DNA of 64,000 bases, from contig NC_016477.1 of assembly GCF_000226095.1 (NCBI RefSeq), forward strand, positions 1,302,001 through 1,366,000, in the 5' to 3' direction. Source of the stretch: Thermothelomyces thermophilus ATCC 42464 (Eukaryota > Ascomycota > Sordariomycetes > Sordariales > Chaetomiaceae). Below are positions 9,304-18,303 of this stretch, one piece after another; the first letter of the stretch is position 1, and each line of letters begins with the position of its first letter. The notes under the pieces were generated by a model. It was not told where the DNA came from and did not search any database. It saw only the letters and a program-made list of their open reading frames with translations. The position numbers and the translations under genes were made by a program.

Positions 9304-10961
9304 ATGACTCCAGATTCCGTGCGCGAAGGCCAGCAGCGGCCGGTGTACGGTGAGTCACTTCTGTTGTTTCTTGGATTTCGTCCTTTCGTTTCAACCCTTC
9401 CTTACCTGCCCCCAAGCACACCTTTGCCTTTTCAAGAAGAATAGTGGCTGAATACTTCCAAGAAAGAGTTCGTTCGCAGCCGGAGAATCCGTTTGCGGAG
9501 CTCATTCCGCACCAGGAGATAGCCATCATCCCATCTTTCACGCTCGAGTCGGGCGTGACGCTTTACAATGTCCCTGTGGCATACACCACCAGGGGCACCC
9601 TCTCGCCCAACGCCGACAATGTCATGGTCATCTGCCACGCGCTCACCGGCAGCGCCGACGTGGGCGACTGGTGGGGTCCTCTCCTCGGTGGTCCTGGCCG
9701 GGCGTTCGACACATCGCGCTTCTTTGTCGTGTGCATGAACAGCTTGGGAAGCCCCTACGGCACTGCCAGTCCGGTTACCGCCAAGGACGGAGACCCCTCC
9801 AAAGGCCGGTATGGTCCAGAGTTTCCTCTTACCACCATTAGGGATGATGTCCGGTACGTTGTGATGTTCTTATCCTGGAGAGGTGTTGGTTCTCATGCTC
9901 ATCATCATTATCATCATCATCACCCTTGTAGGTTGCACAAACTACTTCTCGACGACCTAGGCGTCAAACAGATTGCTGCCGTAATTGGCGGGTCGCTTGG
10001 TGGTATGTTCGTCCTCGAATGGGCGTACTTTGGAAAGGACTATGTGCGGTGCATTGTGCCCATCGCCACCTCGAGCAGGCACAGTGCCTGGGGTATCAGC
10101 TGGGGCGAGGCCCAGCGGCAATCCATCTATGCCGACCCCAAGTACGAAGACGGCTACTACTCGTTCTCCGACCCTCCCTCGACAGGGCTCGGTGCGGCGC
10201 GCATGGCCGCACTCCTGACATACAGGAGCCGAAACTCGTTCGAGTCCCGCTTCGGCCGTAACATTCCCGATCCCTCACGCCGGCAGACGATCCGCGAACG
10301 GCCCGCGCCCTCCACTCCCTCCGAGGCCCATTTCCACATCCATAACGACGGACACAAGTGGACGAAAAGCCCATCTCGCAGGGCCAGCGAGGCACAGCAA
10401 GCTCCCAAGAATGAGGGCTCGGGAAGTGCGTCCCCGGATCCGCAGTTCCACGGGTCAAAGAACGGCAGCCTTACGGGCGGCGAGGTCATCCCGCCGACTT
10501 CGACCTATTTCTCGGCCCAGTCATATCTACGCTACCAGGGTAACAAGTTCGTCAAGCGCTTCGACAGCAACTGCTACATCGCGATGACTCGGAAACTGGA
10601 TACGCACGACGTGAGCCGGGGCCGTGCTGGGACGATAGCCGAGGCGCTGGCCATGATTGAGCAGCCAACCTTGGTTCTCGGCATCGAGAGCGATGGGTTG
10701 TTCACTTTTGCGGAGCAGGAAGAATTGGCAGAGCACATCAAGAACGCGCGGCTAGAGCGGATTGACAGTCCCGAGGGTCACGATGCCTTCCTACTGCAGT
10801 TTGAGCAAGTCAACCACTACATCCTGGACTTCTTGAGGGAGGTCCTTCCGGATATCATGAACAAGGACACCGACGGTGCGGTGGTGGAGAGCTCGGTTGG
10901 AGAGTTGACCAAGAGCAGCACGTTTGGCGAAGCCGAGGTTGAGGATATCACGGCATGGTAG
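9304..10961 (+). CDS. met2: Homoserine O-acetyltransferase
   Basis: Alpha/beta-hydrolase-fold enzyme that transfers acetyl from acetyl-CoA to L-homoserine, giving O-acetylhomoserine for methionine synthesis. Three exons: 9304-9349, 9445-9853 and 9932-10961, giving 494 residues. The catalytic triad is visible: nucleophile in GGSLGGM near Ser173, Asp near 406 in GIESDGLF, and His near 435 in EGHDAF. The ICHALTGSADV oxyanion-hole region and the NSLGSPYGTASP motif are typical of the MetX/MET2 family. About 120 residues between the fold halves (around 10230-10500) are Ser/Pro-rich and low complexity, a common fungal insertion. Exon 1 is only 46 nt; its GTGAGT donor joins the acceptor at 9443-9444, the only nearby acceptor that avoids a TAG. 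Intron 2 is 78 nt and stop-free. Confidence 0.95.
9854..9931 (+). other. met2: met2 intron 2, stop-free multiple of three
   Basis: GTACGT donor and TAG acceptor with a CAT/CATCAT-rich interior; 78 nt with no stop in frame. Splicing joins DDVR to LHKLLLDDLG, as expected for the family. Reading through would insert 26 residues including a His-rich run just before the nucleophile elbow. Confidence 0.85.
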
Positions 10962-11598
10962 TGGCCGTTGAGCATTGAGCTTTCAAAATCATCAACAAAT
11001 CAGCCCCGTTTGTCCCAATGTCGTTACCGGGCTACCTGCGCCGGCTCCCCTGGAAGTAGCGCCCACGCTGTGCACATATGCGGCAGTTACACCACATTGG
11101 AGGAGTCATGCAACTAAGCAGTCAGAAGGATGCGGTGGTTATGCAGGAGCTTGCATTGGCTTGTCAAATCTCCGACCCGTTTGCGATCACGTTCGGCGCG
11201 GCAACGTGGGGGCGCCTCGGTCGAGCGGCGCACCCCGCGAGAACGTGCCGCAGAACGTGCCGCAGAATGTGCCGCAGAACGTGCTCTGCACTCCACGATC
11301 GGAAAACGACAACTCAGACTCAAGGCGGCACCTGTATCTAGGTACTTGGAGTATATCGCTGCTGTCTGTTCAACTCAGATGATCTCGCTGCGGAATAAAA
11401 CAGGCGGAGATGCGGCGTATACGAGGAAGAAGAGAAAGGACCGTCCTGAGGAAATAAATAAAAAAAATAAATAGAAGCAAAAAACAATAAACCACCCTTG
11501 ACAAGTCTGCATCCAGCACGATCATGGTCCTCAGCACTAGGGTTCCGCAATCACTCGGTCCATTTCTCGCCCTTTTACTCTCAAAGACCATTTCTGGT
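10962..11598. other. Convergent 3' intergenic region met2 / methyltransferase
   Basis: No gene is supported. It holds the 3' ends of two converging genes, several AATAAA-type hexamers on the plus strand (11394-11399 and a cluster at 11453-11490) and the GAACGTGCCGCA minisatellite. Confidence 0.6.
11241..11286. repeat. 12 bp minisatellite (GAACGTGCCGCA)
   Basis: Three full copies of the 12 bp unit, one with a C-to-T change, followed by a partial fourth copy. It sits between the converging 3' ends of met2 and the methyltransferase gene and is not inside any supported coding exon. Confidence 0.85.
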
Positions 11599-13471
11599 CT
11601 ACTCCGGCTTCTGCCCATACACGACGTGGCTAATAGCACATGTCAGACTCATCAGCTTACGGAAGCGGGACGGAGCGGGGAAGTATGGATAAGGAAAGAA
11701 AGAGAAAAAGATAGGTAGCAACAAAGGAGGAAGAAAGAAAATGAAAAAAAAAAAAAAAACCATGTCAAGAGGGGAAGGGAGAGACTCACAGTTCAAACAG
11801 CGCATGCACGCTCGGGTCGGCCAGGTCCTTCCGCACCTGCTCCAGCAGGGCCCAGATCTCGTCCTCCTTCCAGCCGAGCACGGTGGTGTACAGGCGCATG
11901 GAGAGGCCGTCGAGGCCGTTGAGCACCTGGGCCAGGTTCCAGGCGCCGACCTCCTTGAGCAGCGGGTTCCGCGCCCAGGGCCCGATGGGGACGCGGTAGC
12001 GGCGGGCGGTGACGCCGGCGAACCCGGCCGCCTTGACCCAGCCCTCCAGCTTCGACCCCGGGTTGGGGTCGCGCCCGAGCGAGAACGCGGCGTCCGTCAG
12101 CCTGCCGTTCCACCGGCGCAGCGCGTGCGACTCGGTCAGGGAGCCGTCTTCCGAGTAGTAGGTCAGGTTGAAGTCCTGGAACTCGGCGTACCCGCCCGGG
12201 TTGAGGTTCCTGTTCGAGTGGTTGTGTGTTGTTCTTAGTATTATTGGTCATGGTAAAGTGAATTGGATGAGTGATGATGATGATGATGATGAGGAGGAGG
12301 ATAGAGAGGGAATAAAAAGGGGAGGTGTGTGGGAGAAACGAACTCGTAAATCTGGGACATCAGTTTCGGCCAGTCGTGGATGGACGCTGCCATGTAGCGG
12401 CAGAAGATCCAGTCAAACTTGGCCGGGTGCACCCATGGGTCTTCAACATCGTCGACTTCAAACTTGACGTTGGGTGGGACGAACGAGGGTTGGTTGGCGG
12501 AGAGGTCGTTGCCGATAACCTGAGCAGGCCGAAGAGAGTGAGGAGGTCAGTAATATATCCGGGCGCCCGGTGAAAGGGAGGTGCGCGAGGATAAGGGCGA
12601 GAGGGGGGTGGGGGTGGGTGGTGGTGGTGGTGGTGGGAATCGGGTAGGGGTCGCGTGTGGAAAGACGAACAGTAGCGTCGGGAAACTCGTCGGCGATGGA
12701 TATTGCCCCTTTGGCAGGAAGTCAATGTCATGAGCATGTGAGTATAAGGCTTTCTTCTTGTTCTTGTTTTTTTTTTTCCTCTGATAGAGGCAGTCTGGGG
12801 TAGCTGGCTTACAAATGCCGTTTCCAGTACCGATATCCAAGATGCGATGAGTCTTGGATTTGTCGATGGGCGCGGTGTAGAGTCCCCCGATGAGGCGTGT
12901 CACGATATTATGGAGAAGCATCAGGCGCTCCATTTCCTTCTCGTCGTTCGGACGCGAGTACCCTTGCGGTCACACAGCTTCCAGTTCAGCACCCACACTC
13001 ATACACTCGAGGCATAGGGGGGCAGCGTGAAGCCTAGCAAGTCTCAAGGTGAAATCATGGCTTGAAACGTACTTCCGTGTCGAAAAGCATGGTATCGACG
13101 GCCGTATTCAATGGGATAGTCGACCACGCTCGAGGCCAAGGAGGTCGTGTAGCTCGGCTCTCCGCTATGCGGTGGTGCAGCCGTGTTAGTTGGTTCAGCG
13201 ACTTGCCTTTATCAGGACCGAACAGAGAGAGATCATGAGGCTTCGAGTTTGAGAAGCCTCACTCACACCGTGTCATCAAGGTCGTCGGCCAGCTAGATCA
13301 AGGAGACAATCAGTGTCAAGTTCTTATCTTTTCCTGCGAGATATGCTTGAGCATGATGATGAAAGACTCAGTATTCCGTACAGTGGCGTCCACTTCAATC
13401 CTCTCTGTCTCGTGCTCGGTCCATGTTTTCTTAGGGGATGAAGCCCCTGCCAATTCGTCTGAGTCTGCCAT
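11599..13471 (-). CDS. LaeA-like SAM-dependent methyltransferase
   Basis: Class I SAM methyltransferase of the LaeA-like/UMTA-type fungal family. Eight exons on the minus strand: 13382-13471, 13267-13292, 13073-13164, 12813-12962, 12671-12708, 12344-12519, 11790-12209 and 11599-11629, totalling 1023 nt (340 residues). Every junction agrees in phase. Signature pieces are YPIEYGRRYHAFRHGRY (near residues 56-73), PNDEKEMERL, motif I ILDIGTGNGIWA (110-121), GNDLSANQP, FDWIFCRYM, ENLNPGGYAEFQD and the C-terminal HVVYGQKPE. Exon 2 is a 26 nt microexon. Many paralogues exist in fungi and most have unknown substrates; LaeA itself is a nuclear regulator of secondary metabolism, but nothing here shows this is its orthologue. 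No biosynthetic cluster surrounds it. Confidence 0.88.
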
Positions 13472-14231
13472 TCCGTGAAGTCTCGTTTGGCTCACTCGTG
13501 CGTATGCAAAAGGGTCGTGCCCGGTCGACGGCGAGATTATGAGGGTATAAAGATGCGATGAGCGGGGTTCACGACAAGTTGACCAGTCAAGTGTGGTGCA
13601 GAAAGGGGTTGGTTACATTTGGGTCCCGGGGCTCATGCTGCTTTAGTGTAATTATCCAGCGGGCTTCGCTTTGTTGGTGCGGTGTATCGGGAGCACTAAC
13701 CGGTTTTTGACAAATGGTTCCTACATCCTTGTTGACTGCCTGATGCTGCAAGAAGCAGGTAAGTCGACGAGACGGATAACATAGGATCAATCGTACATAC
13801 ATACAAATTAACCGAACGCTAGTAAGTAATCCATATCCCTCGTGCGCACACTACTCCGTACTGTATGTCGTATGTATTGTGACCCACACAACCCTGGTGT
13901 TAGGTACACTACTACTGCTTCCGCCTCTATATTTTTCCTCCTTGCCGCGCCCCTTGGGGACATACTGTACGTAAAAGCTGGCCAGCAACCTCTTGTATAA
14001 AACACACTCAGAGTAACACAGCCCTAAAGAGGCTTGCTTGATCGGGGGTATAAGTCAAGAAAAAAAAAAAAGAAAAGAGCCAACGCCCGCCAACTCGGCC
14101 GCTCAATCTGCGGCTCCCGCCTCCAAACAAGAAAATGATGATGAGCAGATATCAATCCCCAGTCGCGATAATACCAAATCACCCTTGCCATTCATCCCAA
14201 CAACTCCAGCCCACTCATGCCGTGCCCTCCA
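13472..14231. other. Intergenic region upstream of the methyltransferase
   Basis: 760 bp with no supported gene; it holds the promoter of the leftward methyltransferase and the 3' flank of the phosphatase-like gene. It contains one TACTCCGTA motif (13852-13860) and an A12 run near 14060. Confidence 0.6.
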
Positions 14232-15353
14232 TCAATAGCTGCGATCCACAAACGGCGCGAAGCTTCTACCCTCGTACCGCTCGTCATCTATCTCCATCGA
14301 CATGTCGCCCTCCCCTCCCTCGTCCGTCTCTCCCATGGTCTGCTCGATCCTCCGCTTGGCAGCGGTCCCGGGCGCCCTGTTACCAGCCTCTCCCGGCTGG
14401 GCCGGGCCCTGCTGCTGCTGCTGCTGCTGGTGATGATGATGCTGCCCCCCGGTTGCCCCGACGTCGCCCCTCGCCCGGAGTATGTCGCCGTACGTCTGGA
14501 GCTGAAACCTGAAGTCGTCCCCGAGGGCGACGCAGAAGCGCTTCAGCTGCATGAACTGCACCGCCTGCACCGTGTCGAGCCCGTACATGGCCATCAGGTA
14601 CGCCGCCACCACGGCCGCGGACCGGTCGTTGCCCGTCTCGCACACGACCAGCACCCTGCCGGGCCTCTCGGCGCCGGCGCCGGCGCCGGCGCCAACCCCC
14701 TCCCGGGCGGCGGCCACCGCGAGCAGGTGCTGGTTCACCTTGGCGGCCGCGACGGGGAACGCGCCGACCAGCTCCCGCCCGTCGGCGACGTCGATGCCCT
14801 CCACCTCGACGCCCATCCCCTCGACGGCCCGGCGCACCCCGCTGACGAGCATGCCCTCGCCGCCCGTGCCCGTGGCGAAGCGGGCGTCGCGCGCGCACAG
14901 CACCATCGTGATGCCCTCGCGCTCCAGGAAGGCCCGGTCCTTGACGGCGCTGGCCGGGCCGAGGTACAGGTACGACAGGACCTGCTGGGCCTGGCGGCGC
15001 GACTCGTAGACCCATGTGGAGGAGCCGTCGCGGGCCGACTGCGGCAGGAGGCCCTGGGTGACGGTGTACAGCTCTTGCTGCGTGAGGCCGGCCGTGTGGA
15101 CGGCGGAGGGGGAGGGGCGGATGGTCATGAGGACGTCGCTGTCGTGATTGGGGTCGTCCTCCTCCTCTAGAGTGCCCGCGCCGTTGCGGTCGTGCTTTGA
15201 ACTGCTGCCCAGGCTGAGGCTGGAATGCATGGGTGGTGGAACGTGGATGTATGGCGGCGAGGGAGGGCGCGAAGAGTAGGGAGCTGTTGGGAAGACAGTG
15301 GACTGGAAGGAGGGAGCTATGCTCTCCTTGAGGGTTGGTGTTGGGCCATCCAT
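14232..15353 (-). CDS. Dual-specificity-phosphatase-like protein
   Basis: Single-exon gene of 373 residues. An acidic, Ser/Pro-rich N-terminal ~115 residues is followed by a compact DUSP-type fold beginning at QVLSYLYLGPASA. The P-loop is VVCETGNDRSA, with Cys238 and Arg244 fitting CX5R, so the thiol-phosphate machinery is kept. The residue before Cys is Val rather than the usual His, and the loop is unusually acidic. The C-terminal tail has a GGQHHHH stretch followed by eight Gln from a CAG tract (near 14410-14434), and a GAGAGAGAE run comes from a GGCGCC repeat (near 14681-14704). The start at 15353 is the first ATG; the frame is open further upstream without one. Related fungal proteins are annotated simply as phosphatase-domain proteins. 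Activity could be catalytic or substrate-trapping. Confidence 0.75.
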   Translation of the reverse strand: MDGPTPTLKESIAPSFQSTVFPTAPYSSRPPSPPYIHVPPPMHSSLSLGSSSKHDRNGAGTLEEEDDPNHDSDVLMTIRPSPSAVHTAGLTQQELYTVTQGLLPQSARDGSSTWVYESRRQAQQVLSYLYLGPASAVKDRAFLEREGITMVLCARDARFATGTGGEGMLVSGVRRAVEGMGVEVEGIDVADGRELVGAFPVAAAKVNQHLLAVAAAREGVGAGAGAGAERPGRVLVVCETGNDRSAAVVAAYLMAMYGLDTVQAVQFMQLKRFCVALGDDFRFQLQTYGDILRARGDVGATGGQHHHHQQQQQQQGPAQPGEAGNRAPGTAAKRRIEQTMGETDEGGEGDMSMEIDDERYEGRSFAPFVDRSY

Positions 15354-16162
15354 CGTGGACCGAATAAGTGAACCAAAAAAAAAAAAAAAGAAAAAAAAGA
15401 GAAAAAAAAGAAAGAGACTGGGGGTGTTAGATGCGTGGCTGTCGTTGCGTGCTAAACTCCCCAAGCGACACTGATTTGCACAGCAGCAGCTTCCCGCTGA
15501 GACTCGCAAAGAAAAAAGCCGGCGTGCAACTTATGGAGCAGCAATGATATCCAGGACATCGGCGTTGAAGTCAACTGTTGATTGCGAACTGTTCGCCTGC
15601 TGCGGGGGAGGGATGGACGGTATGTGTGTGTGTCCAGATGAGCAGCGACAATTGAGCCAAGATCGTCGCCTTCTATCTATCAAGTTTGCCAGTGTGAGTG
15701 AGAAGCAGGAAAAAACAAGGCTTTAACATGTGGAATTCAGTTACAGCAATTTGCGTGTGTTCCAACAGTTGCTGACTGCAGCGATAAAGCATTGGCAGGT
15801 CCAAGTGGGAAGGTGTGAGGTCTAGGGCCGATGTTGCCTTGGTTTTGGGGGCGGGGGGGGGGGGGGGGGTTTGGTGGGGCAGTTTATATTGCCAGCGGAA
15901 GAATATGTTCAACCCGAACCCTCTTATGATTCCCAAAACGATGGCAGAAGACCACGATAATAAAAGAGTTCAAACACGCCAGAGGCCGCTACCCATGAGG
16001 TACGATGAGTCATCATGTGATAGAAACTGGTTGTTTTTCTGTTGAGATATCCCTTACGCAAAGCGACCCTTTATTTTTTTTTCCCTCTGTTTGAAAAAGA
16101 AAAAGGACAACATCAACAACAACAACAGAAAAGGCTTCGGACAACGACAGCAACAGCCTTCT
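15354..16162. other. Intergenic region upstream of the phosphatase-like gene
   Basis: 809 bp with no supported gene. It includes a purine-rich block (A15 at 15375-15389 followed by more A runs) starting 21 bp upstream of the phosphatase-like ATG, and a G17 run near 15853-15869. Confidence 0.6.
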
Positions 16163-17449
16163 CTATGGAGTTTGACTGTCTGCTTTCGGAGTGCTTTCCT
16201 TGGCCAATGGCGACGGCGTCTCGGGTGTCGCGGAGCGAGATTCCACACGGGGCGGCCGGCTCTTTGCCCCGGCAGTCAGCTTCTTGCGCTTTTTGTCCGA
16301 AGCATCGGAGGAGGAGCTCCCCTTGCGCGCGATGCCAGGATGGTCTTCCCCGTCGATCTTGGACGCGGGGGTTCGCGGCCCGTGCATGCCCGACATGCCC
16401 GACGACACACTCCCCCGGCGGGTGCTCGCGCTGCCGCTCCTCGTCCGCCTGTGCTCGCCGGCCACAGCCGCATGCCGCGGGTGGTGAGCCTTCTCGTGAG
16501 AGGTCGCCGGGGGCTTATCGGCCACCCTCCGTCCGGGAAGCCACCAGAACCAGCCTCCCTTCTGCTTGCTCAGCTTGCGATCCCGCTCCTTGAGCTTGGC
16601 CCGCAGCAGGGCGCGCCGCTCGTTCTCCTTCTCCCAGTATTCCGCCCTGTAGAACTCCCAGTTTTCCCTAAACGTGGGCGAAAACGGCTTGGCCAGCAGC
16701 AGAAGCTTGACGTAGTCTCCGCCGGGAGCCAAGTCCTCCTCGTGGCCGCCCCTCTCCTCGTCCCGGTTGTTGACGTGCACCGCCGGGTGGCTTTCCCGTG
16801 TCAGGTTCAGCTCCCTGTCCACCTCTCTCAGCAGAGACGGCTCCACCCAGCGGTACGAGCTCCCGTTATCCGAGAAGAGACCGTATGTCAGGAACCAGCC
16901 GATCGTGCTGAGGGCCTCCTTCCACCAGGGCCGCTTCAGGACGACCAGCTTGCAGTTGAAGCCGCGCAGGCCGCGGTTGGAGACGGCGAGCCACCGCCTG
17001 GGCCAGCGCACGCCGCGCTCCCAGATGCCCGTGGCCCAGACGAGCAGGCCCGTGATGATGCCGGCGAGGAAGCACATGTGCTCGGTGGTCTCGATGACCC
17101 AGTAGACGCTGCCGCCGACTCCGCGGCCGTCCTCGCGCGGGGCGAAGAAGAGGGCGTAGCCGAAGAAGGCGGTCCACAGGGTCAGCAGGGTCAGGAAGAA
17201 GGTGTGGTGGCGGCGGCGGGCGCGCAGCTCGAGGTACTGGGCGCGCAGGGAGGCTTCGAGGATGAGCAGGTTGAGGTAGATCATCGAGGGGGAGCTCGGC
17301 GTGTGTGAGAGAGGGTCGCCGATCTTGCCCGAAGCCGGCGGGGAATCGGAGGACCCGATCGGGGTGGTGCCGCCGACGACTTTGGCGGGGTCCTGCCCCG
17401 GGAGGGTGACCGGGGCGCCTTTGACGATGGAGTCGAGCGAGTCGGCCAT
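16163..17449 (-). CDS. spo7: Spo7-like subunit of the Nem1-Spo7 phosphatase
   Basis: Regulatory membrane subunit of the Nem1-Spo7 phosphatase in the nuclear envelope and endoplasmic reticulum. That complex dephosphorylates and activates the phosphatidate phosphatase Pah1, steering lipid flux between phospholipids and triacylglycerol. Single exon, 428 residues. The family block begins at MIYLNLLILEASLRAQYLEL (residues 56-75). Two membrane segments follow, about 83-103 and 124-143. The conserved NRGLRGFNCKLVVLKRPWW stretch and the FSPTFRENWEFYRAEYWEKE motif follow. The C-terminal ~110 residues are basic and Ser-rich, without recognisable domain. Yeast Spo7 is about 260 residues, so the extra length is in the low-complexity ends. 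Start chosen at the first ATG, MADSLDS; a C15 tract (minus strand) lies 18 bp upstream. Confidence 0.88.
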   Translation of the reverse strand: MADSLDSIVKGAPVTLPGQDPAKVVGGTTPIGSSDSPPASGKIGDPLSHTPSSPSMIYLNLLILEASLRAQYLELRARRRHHTFFLTLLTLWTAFFGYALFFAPREDGRGVGGSVYWVIETTEHMCFLAGIITGLLVWATGIWERGVRWPRRWLAVSNRGLRGFNCKLVVLKRPWWKEALSTIGWFLTYGLFSDNGSSYRWVEPSLLREVDRELNLTRESHPAVHVNNRDEERGGHEEDLAPGGDYVKLLLLAKPFSPTFRENWEFYRAEYWEKENERRALLRAKLKERDRKLSKQKGGWFWWLPGRRVADKPPATSHEKAHHPRHAAVAGEHRRTRSGSASTRRGSVSSGMSGMHGPRTPASKIDGEDHPGIARKGSSSSDASDKKRKKLTAGAKSRPPRVESRSATPETPSPLAKESTPKADSQTP

Positions 17450-18303
17450 TGTGTCGGAATTCCCCGCGGGGGGGGGGGGGGGAGGGGGAGGAGGAGGGAG
17501 TAAGCAGCCGATGAACGAAATAAAAAAAACCACGGAGATATCCGGCCCAAGGCCAGGGGAGATGGGTGCCGCAGCCCCCTCCGGAGGGACGGGATGCCGA
17601 TGGGATGCCGATGGGATGCCGAGTCAGGAGACAAACGGTCGGTCCAAAGAAACCTGGTAAGGTGTGCACGTATGAGGACCTAATATTAGGGATGGGTTGC
17701 GGCGTAACACGAGCCCGCCGATATGGGACCGCGTCAGCGCGTCGGGCCTAGCCGCATGCAGACAAGAAAAAAAAAATAAAAATAAAAGTGTGCCTGGGTC
17801 CTGTAGTGTATGTGCGGAGTTTAGGAAAATTATCGCCGCCCCGGCAAGTCTGGGCCCTTGAGTCCGGATGCAAGTGCCCGCAGTGGCGGGTTGGCAGCTG
17901 GTGCTGATGAATGGGGATGGAATTTTTGGATGGGCCGGAAAGCCTCCAGCTTCCACAGCTGCAGGTGCTAGGTAACTTGGGGCGCGCGGTGAAGTGATGG
18001 GGCAAGGGTCTCAGGGCAGTCCCCTGTTTGGTGCCAACGTCATCAGGTTACCTAGTGTAATCCGTACTTTTTGCGGGTTCCAGGGGGGGGCTCCACTCCC
18101 ATTCAACCATTCTACCAGGTACGGAGTGCCTCCGCAGCGCCTGTCGATCGGCCCGCGGGACGACGCAAAATCCGATTTGGCCACGACTCTGGCTGTAGCG
18201 AGCGGTTTCCGGGGAATAACTCGCCGACGGGAGGCCGGACGATGCAGCACAACCACGTTCTGATAAGGGGCGGCGTCCTCAACGCGCGTCCCTCCCTCAC
18301 GCC
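17450..18303. other. Divergent intergenic region spo7 / ABHD5-like
   Basis: 854 bp shared 5' flank, no gene supported. It contains a G15 tract (17468-17482), a short GATGCCGATGG tandem repeat (about 17591-17620), and GTAATCCGTAC (18057-18067) and TACGGAGT (18120-18127) motifs. Confidence 0.6.
17468..17482. repeat. G15 homopolymer before spo7
   Basis: Fifteen consecutive G on the plus strand, so C15 in the spo7 sense strand, ending 18 bp before its ATG. Followed by more G-rich sequence (GGAGGGGGAGGAGGAGGG), giving a G-quadruplex-capable strand opposite the spo7 leader. Confidence 0.9.

Noticed and set aside
9899-9926. CATCAT-rich segment read as a His-rich loop of MET2
   Set aside because: It lies inside a GT-AG intron, and the spliced product matches the family better.
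10975-11382. 135-codon frame with NVPQ repeats after met2
   Set aside because: It is created by the 12 bp minisatellite; the rest has no coding character and it overlaps the expected 3' UTR.
11599-17449. A secondary-metabolite cluster around the LaeA-like methyltransferase
   Set aside because: Neighbours are met2, a phosphatase-like gene and spo7. No polyketide, peptide or terpene synthase or transporter is present.
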